This document shows, piece after piece, positions 35,274-43,997 of a DNA stretch of 64,000 bases. Source of the DNA: a virus. The stretch's first letter is position 1. Every line of letters starts with the position of its first letter. Position numbers and translations under genes: made by a program. The stretch is from positions 1 to 64,000 of the IMG/VR virus record IMGVR_UViG_3300008259_000030; one strand, given 5' to 3'. The notes beneath the pieces are model-generated. The model was not told where the DNA came from. It did not search any database and worked only from the letters and a program-made list of their open reading frames with translations.

Positions 35274-36161
35274 TTATCTGCTACCGCGGATGATTGATGT
35301 AGCATCTACACCACTTTCAGCAGTACCTTTCTTTTCAGCTCCATGTCCTTGGCTATTCTTGCTATAGAATGCTTTGGCGTTGGTGCCTCCAACTACGTTA
35401 ACATTACCGGTATTCATATCTTGTGGCTTTTGCTTTGTTAGGCCGTTACCCTTAATGGTACCGCCAGCTCCAGCGTAAGATGGGCTATCTTCTTTGCTAG
35501 AAAGAATGTTAGCAGTTGTACCGCCCATGTCGTTTTTACCTGCTACTGATGACTTTGTATTGTCAGCTTTTTCAGCAGCACCTTTCTTTTCAGCACCGTG
35601 ACCTGCTGGAACTTTCTCAACATATTCACGTACTGTTTCTAGATCAAATTCATCTTTCATCATGCCTGGCATGTTGTCCATGTCCATGTCGCTTGGACCG
35701 CCCATGTTATCAGCATCTGGCTCAGCATGGTCACCGCCGGCATATTTTGCGAAAGCAGCTTCTAGTTCGTCAACGATGTCTTTTAGATCGCCTTTAGTAG
35801 CTGGCTCATCGTCCTCGCCTTCTTCTTCACCTTCTTCGCCACCAAACTCTTCTTCGTCTTCTTCACCTTCACCCGGTGCTGCGATGTCTGTTTCGAGGTC
35901 GCCAGTTTCATCATCGCCTTCTGCGGTGATGTCTTCAAAATTTTCGTCTAGATCGTCTTCGTTTGTTTCGTCTAGATCTTCGTCTGCTGTTTCGTCTAGA
36001 TCTTCATCTTTGACTTCTTCGTCGATTTCAGAATCGATAAGATTTTCATAAATTTCACGGGATTTACCAACTACGTACTCGTGAAACATTTCTTCTGCTT
36101 TTTGTTGTTCGTTGTTCAGCAAGTGTTCTAACACTGCTGCGATTTGATTTTTATCTGCCAT
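35274..36161 (-). CDS. acidic prohead core protein, gp67-like (295 aa)
   Basis: The N-terminus (QIAAVLEHLLNNEQQKAEEM, FHEYVVGKSREIYENLID) is helical and is followed by a strongly acidic run from about residue 45 to 125 (DEDLDETADEDLDETNEDDL and similar). That is the plan of T4 gp67, a prohead core protein, but this protein is much longer than T4 gp67 (80 aa). The rest contains two copies of a GHGAEKKG(A/T)AE motif, possibly at or near gp21 cleavage sites, though I cannot confirm this. A strong Shine-Dalgarno (TTGGAGG) precedes the ATG. Confidence 0.75.
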   Translation of the reverse strand: MADKNQIAAVLEHLLNNEQQKAEEMFHEYVVGKSREIYENLIDSEIDEEVKDEDLDETADEDLDETNEDDLDENFEDITAEGDDETGDLETDIAAPGEGEEDEEEFGGEEGEEEGEDDEPATKGDLKDIVDELEAAFAKYAGGDHAEPDADNMGGPSDMDMDNMPGMMKDEFDLETVREYVEKVPAGHGAEKKGAAEKADNTKSSVAGKNDMGGTTANILSSKEDSPSYAGAGGTIKGNGLTKQKPQDMNTGNVNVVGGTNAKAFYSKNSQGHGAEKKGTAESGVDATSIIRGSR

Positions 36162-36253
36162 GATTTTTCCTCCAAAATGGTTAGGCTGTCAAGTTATATT
36201 TAACTATTAATATAAAGATCGGGATTAAATGGTACTTTTTTGATGAATTTTGA
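36162..36253. other. 92-base intergenic gap in the head operon
   Basis: AT-rich gap between the acidic core gene and the GT42-like gene. The minus strand has GTTAAATATAAC at about 36197-36208, a weak match to a late box (TTAAATAT), and a strong Shine-Dalgarno (TTGGAGG) for the downstream gene. No terminator hairpin was seen. Confidence 0.3.
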
Positions 36254-36886
36254 TCATTTAAATATCGCCTTATGTAGATCTTTTTTCAATTCATCATAAG
36301 TTACGTGACTGAAATTTTCTGTTATACCTGCTAGTATAGGAGGTATAAAATCTTTTTTATCTTCTACTATTCGATAGTATTTAATTTTTCTAAACTCTCT
36401 TATGACTTTTTCGGTCTGATTTACCCAATTTCCAAAATAAGTTGCTGGTTCGTAGCTGCGTCTATAGTTAGGAGTGTCGGCATATACATTGTTTAATTTG
36501 CCTTCAGATCCTTGGAAATCAAAACCAGAAATATAAATTTCATCATAGCCATGTGTACTAGCTAACCACAATGCTGTAGGTCCAGAACTCCATCCTTTGT
36601 GCGGATTAAAGAACTGAAATCCTTCTAATTTTAATACATTTTTGTTAGGGTTAGTCCACACCTGTTTGCCAAATTGCCAACGAGAATTGGCAATTTCTCT
36701 TACCATTTTCTCATCTACTGCTATAAGAAAATCCGGCTCATACTCTCTATAAAGAGCGTTACACCCGTAGATTTTTCCGTATTTTTTTAGTTCTGGAAGG
36801 TTGAGTCGCAGCCTACTACGGCCGTTGCCTAGCACAAATGCGACACGTTTAGGCTGGTTGTTCTTCTGCGTTTGGTGGCTGTCCAT
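36254..36886 (-). CDS. GT42/DUF115-like protein in the head operon (210 aa)
   Basis: Residues about 14-50 read KRVAFVLGNGRSRLRL ... GKIYGCNALYREYEPDFLIA, then WSSGPTALWLASTHGYDEIY and ISGFDFQG. The order GNGxSR, xCNALYRE, (S)SGxxALxLAxxxGYxEIYxSGxDF closely follows that of CstII-type sialyltransferases (GT42) and related DUF115 proteins. A nucleotide-sugar role is therefore possible, but catalytic residues were not confirmed and the protein is short. The gene overlaps the preceding one by 38 bases. Its place between gp20 and gp21 is odd for an enzyme; it may modify the virion or host surface. Confidence 0.7.
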   Translation of the reverse strand: MDSHQTQKNNQPKRVAFVLGNGRSRLRLNLPELKKYGKIYGCNALYREYEPDFLIAVDEKMVREIANSRWQFGKQVWTNPNKNVLKLEGFQFFNPHKGWSSGPTALWLASTHGYDEIYISGFDFQGSEGKLNNVYADTPNYRRSYEPATYFGNWVNQTEKVIREFRKIKYYRIVEDKKDFIPPILAGITENFSHVTYDELKKDLHKAIFK

Positions 36887-37097
36887 ACATCTGCTGTATA
36901 AATTCTAGTTCCGCAGCCTGCTCAAACTCATGTGCTTCACTTTGTTTTCTTAATTGATTAATTTGTCGTAGAGTAAGAGACATTTTTCGTGTGTCATCTT
37001 TGTCAAGGACAGACTTGTCACGCTGATTTTCGTAGCGTTTGTCGTCTACGTACTCAGCTTGTTTATCGTTAAAATAGAAAAATTCTAGAAGCTTCAT
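36849..37097 (-). CDS. small charged protein between gp20 and the prohead genes (82 aa)
   Basis: ATG at 37095-37097. The protein MKLLEFFYFNDKQAEYVDDK ... LRQINQLRKQSEAHEFEQAA ... EFIQQMYGQPPNAEEQPA is charged and mostly helical, with a proline-rich tail. It starts 11 bases after gp20 and its 3' end overlaps the next gene by 38 bases. Small genes here are common in marine T4-like phages and may be prohead assembly factors. No firm family is recognised. Confidence 0.72.
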   Translation of the reverse strand: MKLLEFFYFNDKQAEYVDDKRYENQRDKSVLDKDDTRKMSLTLRQINQLRKQSEAHEFEQAAELEFIQQMYGQPPNAEEQPA

Positions 37098-37108
37098 TCT
37101 AATATTTA

Positions 37109-38827
37109 TTAGATTGCCGTCGGAGTTGTCGGCGTTGCTGCAGCTGTGTCCCCACCTTCTGGGGCTGGATTTTCAGCTTGAGCGGCTAAATCATCTGGTG
37201 CTTCTTGATCTTGTGCCTCCATATCTGCTGATATTCCACCGGGTGTTACACCTACTGATCTCATTTCGCTTGCTGCATTCATTGCGGCTGATACCAGCGT
37301 TCCGTTTTCTTCTTTCCACATACGCTCGTTTTCTGTAATTTCTTCTTGACTTAATCCTAAGAAGCGTTTTAGAGCAAAGCGTTTACTCATAAAAGGAACT
37401 TCCTGTAGTGCTGCGAATGTCTGTACTCGAGCATTATCAAGTTCACTCTGACGATAGGCCGCAAAGTTTTGCGGAGGATTAAACTTTAATTCAAATAAAC
37501 TGTTGTCAATATTAATGCCAGTATCGATCAACCATGTTTTAAATTCTAAATCGAATTCTTCAATTAAATTTGTCTGTAAACGTTTACAGTATTCATTAAA
37601 ACGTAGCTCTTGGATGTAGGCTGTGCCTACTTTTCCGTCTGTGAATGCTGCTTGGCTATCGTCAGGCATTGTAGGAAGATAGCTGCTAGGAATACGTAAC
37701 GCACGGAATAATTTATTAGTGAAATAACGTAAGTCGTCGATTTCACCTAGGTTAGTACCGCCTGGTAAAGTGTCGACTTTTGATCCGCGGCCTTCTGCTG
37801 TCTGCGGGAAAAAGTAATCTTCTGATATGCTTAATGGATTATAACTAGCATCGATCATATTAGCACCGCCGCCAGACTGACTAGGTATGCGTCTTTGATT
37901 AATTTCGTTTTTAACACGTTCTACAAAGCTCATAGCCATGTGTGCTGGCATGTTACCAACGTCAATATAGAACACTCTGCGTTCTGGAGCACGTTGTACA
38001 CGATAGATAATAATAGCGTCTTCAAGCAGTTCTTTCTGCTTGTAGACTTTGAATACTGATTCTAATAATGAATTGCCGAACGGATAGTTATTGTCTAACC
38101 CTTCTGACAAACTCAAATGTACAATATGTTTAGCATCAATGGCTAGTTCTTCTTGAGTAGTACTAAACCTAGTACCTGTCTGTGTAGGTGCTGTGCCTAC
38201 CATACCTCGCCCAAAAGATCCGCCACTGACATATGAAGCAGAACCTGCTGGAGTTTTATTTGTATTATTCAGTAATGAAGTTGCTACTAGATTTCTAAAA
38301 TTGAAATTCATATCACGAACTACATACTGCTCGGGCTTTTTACCTTCAGATTCGTTGACTATAATTTTTACTAGTTTAGCAGGATCGACATAATGAAGTT
38401 TTTGTGTTTCTGGATCTCTAATAAAAAACGAATCGCCGTATTTGAAAACGTTACGCACAATGCGGAACATACGTGTTTCAAATTGTTGGAACTTATGCCA
38501 CTTCTGTAATCCATCTTTAAGGATTTTAACTTCTGTAGCTGTTGGTTGTCCTTTGAAATTAATTTGGAAAGCTGTGTTGTTTTCTCTGTTAGTTTGTGTA
38601 CAGAATTCTGCTAGGATGTCTAGGGCAGCATTAACTTCTGAATCCATGTCCATAGTTTCATACTGCATGTATCGTTCTACACGATTTGGAGTACCAGCAT
38701 ATACATCAGGTAAAAAACTAGAATAGTTTGAGCGTGCCGGGCCTGGTCTAGAACCATTCCCTAATGGGCTCATGGATCCTGCTTGTTTAGCTACAGGTAC
38801 AGGCGTAAAATATTTTTTCCAACTCAA
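37109..38827 (-). CDS. 20: portal vertex protein gp20
   Basis: The start is TTG at 38825-38827, preceded by GGAG seven bases upstream; the N-terminal MSWKKYFTPVPV is the usual gp20 start in this group, so TTG is preferred over the ATG 18 codons further in. The 572-aa protein shows QYETMDMDSEVNAALDILAE, RIVRNVFKYGDSFFIRDPET, YRVQRAPERRVFYIDVGNMP and GTAYIQELRFNEYCKRLQTN, all marine gp20 signatures. It forms the dodecameric head-tail connector and packaging portal. It opens the head operon here, without gp17-gp19 upstream, unlike T4. Confidence 0.94.
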   Translation of the reverse strand: MSWKKYFTPVPVAKQAGSMSPLGNGSRPGPARSNYSSFLPDVYAGTPNRVERYMQYETMDMDSEVNAALDILAEFCTQTNRENNTAFQINFKGQPTATEVKILKDGLQKWHKFQQFETRMFRIVRNVFKYGDSFFIRDPETQKLHYVDPAKLVKIIVNESEGKKPEQYVVRDMNFNFRNLVATSLLNNTNKTPAGSASYVSGGSFGRGMVGTAPTQTGTRFSTTQEELAIDAKHIVHLSLSEGLDNNYPFGNSLLESVFKVYKQKELLEDAIIIYRVQRAPERRVFYIDVGNMPAHMAMSFVERVKNEINQRRIPSQSGGGANMIDASYNPLSISEDYFFPQTAEGRGSKVDTLPGGTNLGEIDDLRYFTNKLFRALRIPSSYLPTMPDDSQAAFTDGKVGTAYIQELRFNEYCKRLQTNLIEEFDLEFKTWLIDTGINIDNSLFELKFNPPQNFAAYRQSELDNARVQTFAALQEVPFMSKRFALKRFLGLSQEEITENERMWKEENGTLVSAAMNAASEMRSVGVTPGGISADMEAQDQEAPDDLAAQAENPAPEGGDTAAATPTTPTAI

Positions 38828-38848
38828 TTTATTCTCCAGTGCTTGACC

Positions 38849-41332
38849 TTAGGTCATAGCTAACAGTTTAGAACGCTCTAATCCAACATCTTGTTTTGCT
38901 ACATCAATCATGCGATTAATATTACTATTTAAACGTTTTACTACATCTCTCATCGAGATCTGAGCACTTGTATTGATCACATTTTGAAGTTGTCCTGGTG
39001 ATACTACTGCTTCTTTTCCGTGAAGCGTGGCCATTGTACCGCGTTTAAAGTTTCCAAACAATCCTCCAAGGGTTCCAAGAGTACCAGTATTCATACCCAT
39101 ATAAGTTGAAGGATATTCTTTGCGTAACCTTTCTACTTCATCAGCATACTCTTTTCTCTCCATAATCCTTTGAATTTTAGGGAGATTTCTATTTTTTGTT
39201 TGGGCAAACAAAGCAGGATCAAACATTACTTGTCTTAAAGGATTTAGGTTTGTGCCTATTCCACGGATGCCTTTGTTTAAAAGATTAGCCACTGCTTCTC
39301 TTTGTAACAGCGTTAACCCTCCAAATTGATCTCTATCGTCTGGCATCGAAGCACCTGCCTGTGCTTTACGTTCTCTAAGTGCTAGAATTGCTGCGGTAAG
39401 AGCAGCATCTGTAACTCGACTGCCGCTGCCTCCTTCATAAGTGCTGTCGTAAGATCTAAAACGTCCATCTGAGCCTCTTAATAAATCTCTAATATAATAT
39501 GTTTTGCCATCTATAACAACTTTTTCATCTTCTGGACTTACCGGCATCCTTCTTTCTTCTTTAGGCAAAATTAACTGGTCTCTATTTTCTCTGGCAAATC
39601 TAAGCCTAGCTTCAGCTTCTGCCGCCATCCGATCAAGGTCTGGACCAATTCCTATTTTTGCTAACCACTTTGCTGCACCTTCAACATTAAATGTTGAATA
39701 TATTGCTTTTCGCATGTACATATGAAAATATATAATGGCCGCTTCAAACATGCTTTCAAATATATTTTTCATGTATACAAGCGTGTCATCATCTGTGAGA
39801 TTTGCAAAAAAGTTTTTTACATACGGTAACGCATCATTAGCTAATTGTATTAGATATTTGCTAAACGCTCTTAGTTGGTCGGGTATCATAGCTATTTTAA
39901 ATTCTTTGGCTAGTTCTTTCATGATAGGAAAGAATCCTTTTAATAGTGCTCGATAGACACGATATACCGATCTTTGAAATTTTCTTAGAGTATCTGTAAA
40001 CGCATCTGTTTTTCCTTGCTCTTTTTTAGCTGCTTCAACCATCTTAACAAATTGACCTTCCATGTCTTTGCTTAGACCGCCTTGTTTAATCATAAATTCC
40101 ATTGCTGGTGTAAGAGCCTTAACTAGCTTTTTAGAACTTTCATTTCCCGATACTGAACCTTTTATTATACCTTCCAAATCTTTCATAGCTTCTTTAGAAT
40201 TAGCTAATTGACTGCCTATGGTATTATTAACATAATCTTCAAATACTTTAGGACTAACACTGGTGTCTTTGGCCATTTTAATAATAGTATCCATAGACCT
40301 TTCAAAACTTGGCCCTAACGCATACTGTAATGCTATTACAGTATCATTGATAGATTGAACACCTAATTCTCTAGATTTAAATAATTCTGCTCCTTGAGCA
40401 CCAAATACCATAGAAAAACTCTGTAAAGCTGTTTCCATCCTAGCCTGCTGAGCAGGTAATAATTTTCCAACTTTTAGTTTATATGATAGGTCTTGGTTAG
40501 CTGCCGCTGCGGCTTCTTGACGCTGCTCTTTACCCATGCCTGTTATTTTTTGAAAAGCATCTATTTGACTAGCGTATTGTAAAAATTCGTTGCTAGTGCT
40601 ATTAAGATTGTTTTCTGTTACAGCTTTTCCTCTTCTAGTTGCAGCATAGAATTCTAATAGTAAATCATTTTGTTGATATGTGTTATATCCCCATCGATCT
40701 AATATATCTGACACTCGATCAGAATCCATAAACATAGCAGCAGATAATTTTCGTAAATTATCTATACCGGTAGTCATTGTACCTCCGCCTAACGATACTA
40801 ACGTTTCTGCGTTACTTCCAACCAACGATACAAGCTCGTCAGTAGACAATCCCATATCTAAAGCAGTTTCTTTAAATTTAAAAATACTATAATTAAATGT
40901 TGCTCCGTGTTTGTTTGCTTCTCGCAGCCCGTCGTTCCAAGATTCTAAAGCCACTATAGTTTCTGTTACAATGCCGGCAAGATCACCTAAAGTGTCTCCC
41001 ACAACTGGAAGTTTTTTAATTAAATCATCTTGTATAAATTTTCCGTAAGCACTGAGTTTATCTTCACCCCTAGCTATCATAGAGATAAAATTCTTACCAG
41101 CACTAACTGTATTTGATAGTCCGGCAGTTAATGTAGTAAAACTTTTTTTTAGTAATTTAAGTGATGTACCAGCAGCACCAGCTTCGTCAGATACGTCGTC
41201 GCCGCCTCTATTATTGTTAGAGTTATCTTTATAGTATCTAACAATTTCTTGAAGCGTGGTTTCGGACGCAGCGTTGTTAATTACTCCGCTACCTAATTTT
41301 GAACTAAAGTATTCTACAGTATTTTTAGCCAT
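38849..41332 (-). CDS. tape-measure-like virion protein, paralogue without M23 domain (827 aa)
   Basis: MAKNTVEYFSSKLGSGVINN, a helical body with hydrophobic stretches (near residues 75-130 and 480-560) and a C-terminal segment GTLGTLGGLFGNFKRGTMAT near residue 757 are shared with the next gene, so the two are paralogues. Length, helix content and the place before the baseplate genes suggest a tail-tape-measure or internal tail protein. It lacks the M23 metallopeptidase part of its sister. The two genes overlap at TAATG (41330-41334), so translation is probably coupled. The tape-measure role is an inference. Confidence 0.75.
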   Translation of the reverse strand: MAKNTVEYFSSKLGSGVINNAASETTLQEIVRYYKDNSNNNRGGDDVSDEAGAAGTSLKLLKKSFTTLTAGLSNTVSAGKNFISMIARGEDKLSAYGKFIQDDLIKKLPVVGDTLGDLAGIVTETIVALESWNDGLREANKHGATFNYSIFKFKETALDMGLSTDELVSLVGSNAETLVSLGGGTMTTGIDNLRKLSAAMFMDSDRVSDILDRWGYNTYQQNDLLLEFYAATRRGKAVTENNLNSTSNEFLQYASQIDAFQKITGMGKEQRQEAAAAANQDLSYKLKVGKLLPAQQARMETALQSFSMVFGAQGAELFKSRELGVQSINDTVIALQYALGPSFERSMDTIIKMAKDTSVSPKVFEDYVNNTIGSQLANSKEAMKDLEGIIKGSVSGNESSKKLVKALTPAMEFMIKQGGLSKDMEGQFVKMVEAAKKEQGKTDAFTDTLRKFQRSVYRVYRALLKGFFPIMKELAKEFKIAMIPDQLRAFSKYLIQLANDALPYVKNFFANLTDDDTLVYMKNIFESMFEAAIIYFHMYMRKAIYSTFNVEGAAKWLAKIGIGPDLDRMAAEAEARLRFARENRDQLILPKEERRMPVSPEDEKVVIDGKTYYIRDLLRGSDGRFRSYDSTYEGGSGSRVTDAALTAAILALRERKAQAGASMPDDRDQFGGLTLLQREAVANLLNKGIRGIGTNLNPLRQVMFDPALFAQTKNRNLPKIQRIMERKEYADEVERLRKEYPSTYMGMNTGTLGTLGGLFGNFKRGTMATLHGKEAVVSPGQLQNVINTSAQISMRDVVKRLNSNINRMIDVAKQDVGLERSKLLAMT

Positions 41333-43920
41333 TATGCTATCGTCATTTGATTATTTTCTATGTAGGAAAGTTGAGATCTTGATAGATTAGTGCGTTCTCT
41401 CATTAACATTTCTAATCTTGCAAAATTTACATCTATAGATTCCAACAATTCTTTAGTGGCCATATTGCCAGCACCTGTCATAACATTATTCATTTGCTCA
41501 GGAGTCATAACAGCTTTTGTACCTTCTAACATAACATCTGTAGCTGATCCAAAATCTTTAAACAAACTACCATAAGTTCCTAAAGTTCCTGTACTCATAC
41601 CTGGCTTTATTAACGATGTAGGATCAAATTTTACTCCGTTGCGTCTAGCTTCTAAATGTAAATGTCGACCTGTAGAAGTTCCTGCTCCCGGATCGCCCTT
41701 GCCGCCTCCTGATATTCCTATCTCTGTGCCAGCCGTTACTGTACCGCCATGTAGTTTTCTAGTAAATTGGTCTTGTGTGTCTGTTTGGTGTAAATGACCG
41801 TAAAGTAATTCAACACCGTCAGCACCTAAAATTTTTGCATAGTATCCGTAACCTGATTCATATCCGTATGAAACTTTTCCGTCTATGCCGGCTCTTATTT
41901 TTGCTTTATCTGCCTTTACATCCACACCCGGATGTACACTTTCACGCATCACGTTACCATCAGCATCGCGATATTGACGTATATTACCAAATTCGCTGTT
42001 TATTGCTAAAGATGATCCTTTTCCTACGGGATTAAAAATAGCTAGTTTATCTTTTAATTCAGCAACTATTTTATCTGAAGCAGCTACTACGCCCTGATCT
42101 TTTTTACCGGTTTCGGTTACTGAGCTTGCCCTACCACTCTTATTTGGTACTGCTGCCCCTCTTTCTGATTGTGGTGTATATCTTTCTGGTAACTTTGGAC
42201 GAAGTATATTTTGTCTCTGTTCGTGATCTTCTAGGGCTTTTGCTAATGCGTTATCTCTATCTACAGCAAAATCGCCCATCCTATCTTTATCAAACATGGT
42301 TTTAGCATGGTACATAAAATTAATGCCCATACGTTCAAAGAAATATGTTACTTCGTTCCAAATAAAGTCTCTGCCGTTTTCATCTCCTAGATATTTGAAA
42401 AATGTTATCACATCAGGCAGATACTTTTCAACACTATCTTTGATCCAGTTACCAAACGCTTTTACTTTACCTGGTAAATCTTGTCTTTCTAAAACTTTTC
42501 CTAAATCATCCAACAATGGATATAAAAAATCCATTAGCTGAAATTTTAAATCCTGCATAGCCATTTCAAAGTCATTGAGGAACTTAGTAATTTCGTCTCT
42601 AGCTTTTTGTTCGTCTCTAGCTTTCTTAAACATGGCTCTAAGATCTTTTTCAGTTAACTTAGATACATCTCCGTATTTTACTAATTGATTTAGAATAGGA
42701 TTTATAGCAGCGGTAAGAGATTTAGCATCACCGTAACTAGCACCGGCAGCAGCTAATAATCCTTCTAAACCGGATGTTGATTTAGCAGATTTTAGCATCA
42801 CTGAAATAATATCATCTTCTATCCTACTAGACATTTTATCTATAGTAACATTAGTATCTAAAGCAGTGTTGATAGAATCTTTCATAGACCTAACTAATTG
42901 CGGTTGTAATACCATTAAGTTTCTAGCACCTTCATCGCCCGGCGGCATTTGAAGATACAATGATTTAAACAGTTCAGCACCAGACTGGCCATACATAGCG
43001 GTGTAATTGGCTAACGTGTTAAGTAACTTAGATCGTTCTTTTTCATCTAGTTTTTGTAAAGCCATTTTGAATACAACGTCTTTAGTTGCTACAGCCATTT
43101 CTTCTTCTAATTTTTTTACACTTTTTCCTGTTAATGAAGTCAATCTCATTATGTTGAGTTGAAACTTTTCATAACTGTCTGCAACATCGGCATCTGAACG
43201 TTTATCTCTAAGTAATCCCCCGCCCATAATATCAATGTAACTAATCAATCCTTCATTAACATTCCTAGCATTCATACCCATTTGTCTTAGAGTTTGTGTT
43301 GCTTTGCCGCCATCTCTATTCAACAATCTGGATATTTTACTAAATCTCTCAGCACCTTCAGTAACTGTTTTTCCTAGGTTCAGCATCACTGATGAGTTGC
43401 TAGAAATCATTTTCATATACGAATCAATATCCATAGCCGCATCCGTTGCTGCTTTTGAAGCTCTAAGGATACTGTTACCAAATGTTGCTCCAGTTTGAGT
43501 GCCTGTTTTTAAACTCTCATTCCAATCTTCAAACACTTCAATGCTGTCACTGATTATTCCACCTAGTCCACCTAACAGGCCTCCAACGATAGGCAATTTA
43601 GCAATAACTTGATCATTTAATGTTTTGGTATAAGAACTCATCTTGGTGTTGCCTGTTAGCAACATTGCTCCCATACTGCCCACGGCACCTATTACGTTGC
43701 CAATCTGATTACCTAGACCGTTGGCTAATTTTGACATTACATCTAGATTTTTAGCTGGATTTTTTGTCTTGCTCGATCCGCCACCGCCGCCACCACCTGG
43801 AGATTTAGATTCTGATTTAATTGCGGCCAGTAGTTCACGCATAGTAGCCTCGCTAGCTATGTTGTTTAATACTGTACCGTCTAGTTCTCCGCCTAGGATT
43901 TCTACTGTAGTTTTTGCCAT
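41332..43920 (-). CDS. tape-measure-like virion protein with M23 endopeptidase domain (862 aa)
   Basis: A long helical body (residues 1-600) starts MAKTTVEILGGELDGTVLNN, with a Gly-rich linker near residue 40. Residues about 655-760 form an M23/LytM zinc endopeptidase domain. The first ligands are in ESVHPGVDVKA (HxxxD), with YGHLHQTD near 706 and GRHLHLEAR near 753 (the HxH motif). This enzyme class cuts peptidoglycan cross-links, so it probably helps the tail cross the cell wall. The C-terminal GTLGTYGSLFKDFGSATD is shared with the paralogue. A perfect late promoter lies 59 bases upstream. Confidence 0.85.
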   Translation of the reverse strand: MAKTTVEILGGELDGTVLNNIASEATMRELLAAIKSESKSPGGGGGGGSSKTKNPAKNLDVMSKLANGLGNQIGNVIGAVGSMGAMLLTGNTKMSSYTKTLNDQVIAKLPIVGGLLGGLGGIISDSIEVFEDWNESLKTGTQTGATFGNSILRASKAATDAAMDIDSYMKMISSNSSVMLNLGKTVTEGAERFSKISRLLNRDGGKATQTLRQMGMNARNVNEGLISYIDIMGGGLLRDKRSDADVADSYEKFQLNIMRLTSLTGKSVKKLEEEMAVATKDVVFKMALQKLDEKERSKLLNTLANYTAMYGQSGAELFKSLYLQMPPGDEGARNLMVLQPQLVRSMKDSINTALDTNVTIDKMSSRIEDDIISVMLKSAKSTSGLEGLLAAAGASYGDAKSLTAAINPILNQLVKYGDVSKLTEKDLRAMFKKARDEQKARDEITKFLNDFEMAMQDLKFQLMDFLYPLLDDLGKVLERQDLPGKVKAFGNWIKDSVEKYLPDVITFFKYLGDENGRDFIWNEVTYFFERMGINFMYHAKTMFDKDRMGDFAVDRDNALAKALEDHEQRQNILRPKLPERYTPQSERGAAVPNKSGRASSVTETGKKDQGVVAASDKIVAELKDKLAIFNPVGKGSSLAINSEFGNIRQYRDADGNVMRESVHPGVDVKADKAKIRAGIDGKVSYGYESGYGYYAKILGADGVELLYGHLHQTDTQDQFTRKLHGGTVTAGTEIGISGGGKGDPGAGTSTGRHLHLEARRNGVKFDPTSLIKPGMSTGTLGTYGSLFKDFGSATDVMLEGTKAVMTPEQMNNVMTGAGNMATKELLESIDVNFARLEMLMRERTNLSRSQLSYIENNQMTIA

Positions 43921-43958
43921 TTGAGTGTCCGGAATTATAATACCAGAAAATCTGTGTA

Positions 43959-43966
43959 TATAAATA
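43959..43966 (+). promoter_or_regulatory. late promoter box TATAAATA for gp26
   Basis: A perfect T4 late -10 consensus, 32 bases upstream of the gp26 ATG. It faces the minus-strand box at 43979-43986, separated by 12 bases. With usual T4 late spacing, transcription would start near 43972. Confidence 0.75.
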
Positions 43967-43978
43967 TCTTGCTACGTT

Positions 43979-43986
43979 TATTTATA
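43979..43986 (-). promoter_or_regulatory. late promoter box TATAAATA for the tape-measure pair
   Basis: Perfect TATAAATA on the minus strand, 59 bases upstream of the M23 tape-measure start. It is the mirror image of the plus-strand box at 43959-43966. The predicted start near 43973 nearly coincides with that of the opposite promoter. Confidence 0.75.
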
Positions 43987-43997
43987 GGTGGAAAAAC

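Noticed and set aside
35662-36051. Long plus-strand open frame rich in Ser opposite the acidic prohead core gene.
   Set aside because: It is the antisense of Asp/Glu codons (GAT/GAA/GAC give Ser-rich readings on the other strand). No start signal, and it lies inside a well-supported gene.
37103-37110. AATAAATA on the minus strand near the start of the 82-aa gene.
   Set aside because: It lies only six bases from the ATG and overlaps the gp20 stop, leaving no room for a leader in a late transcript.
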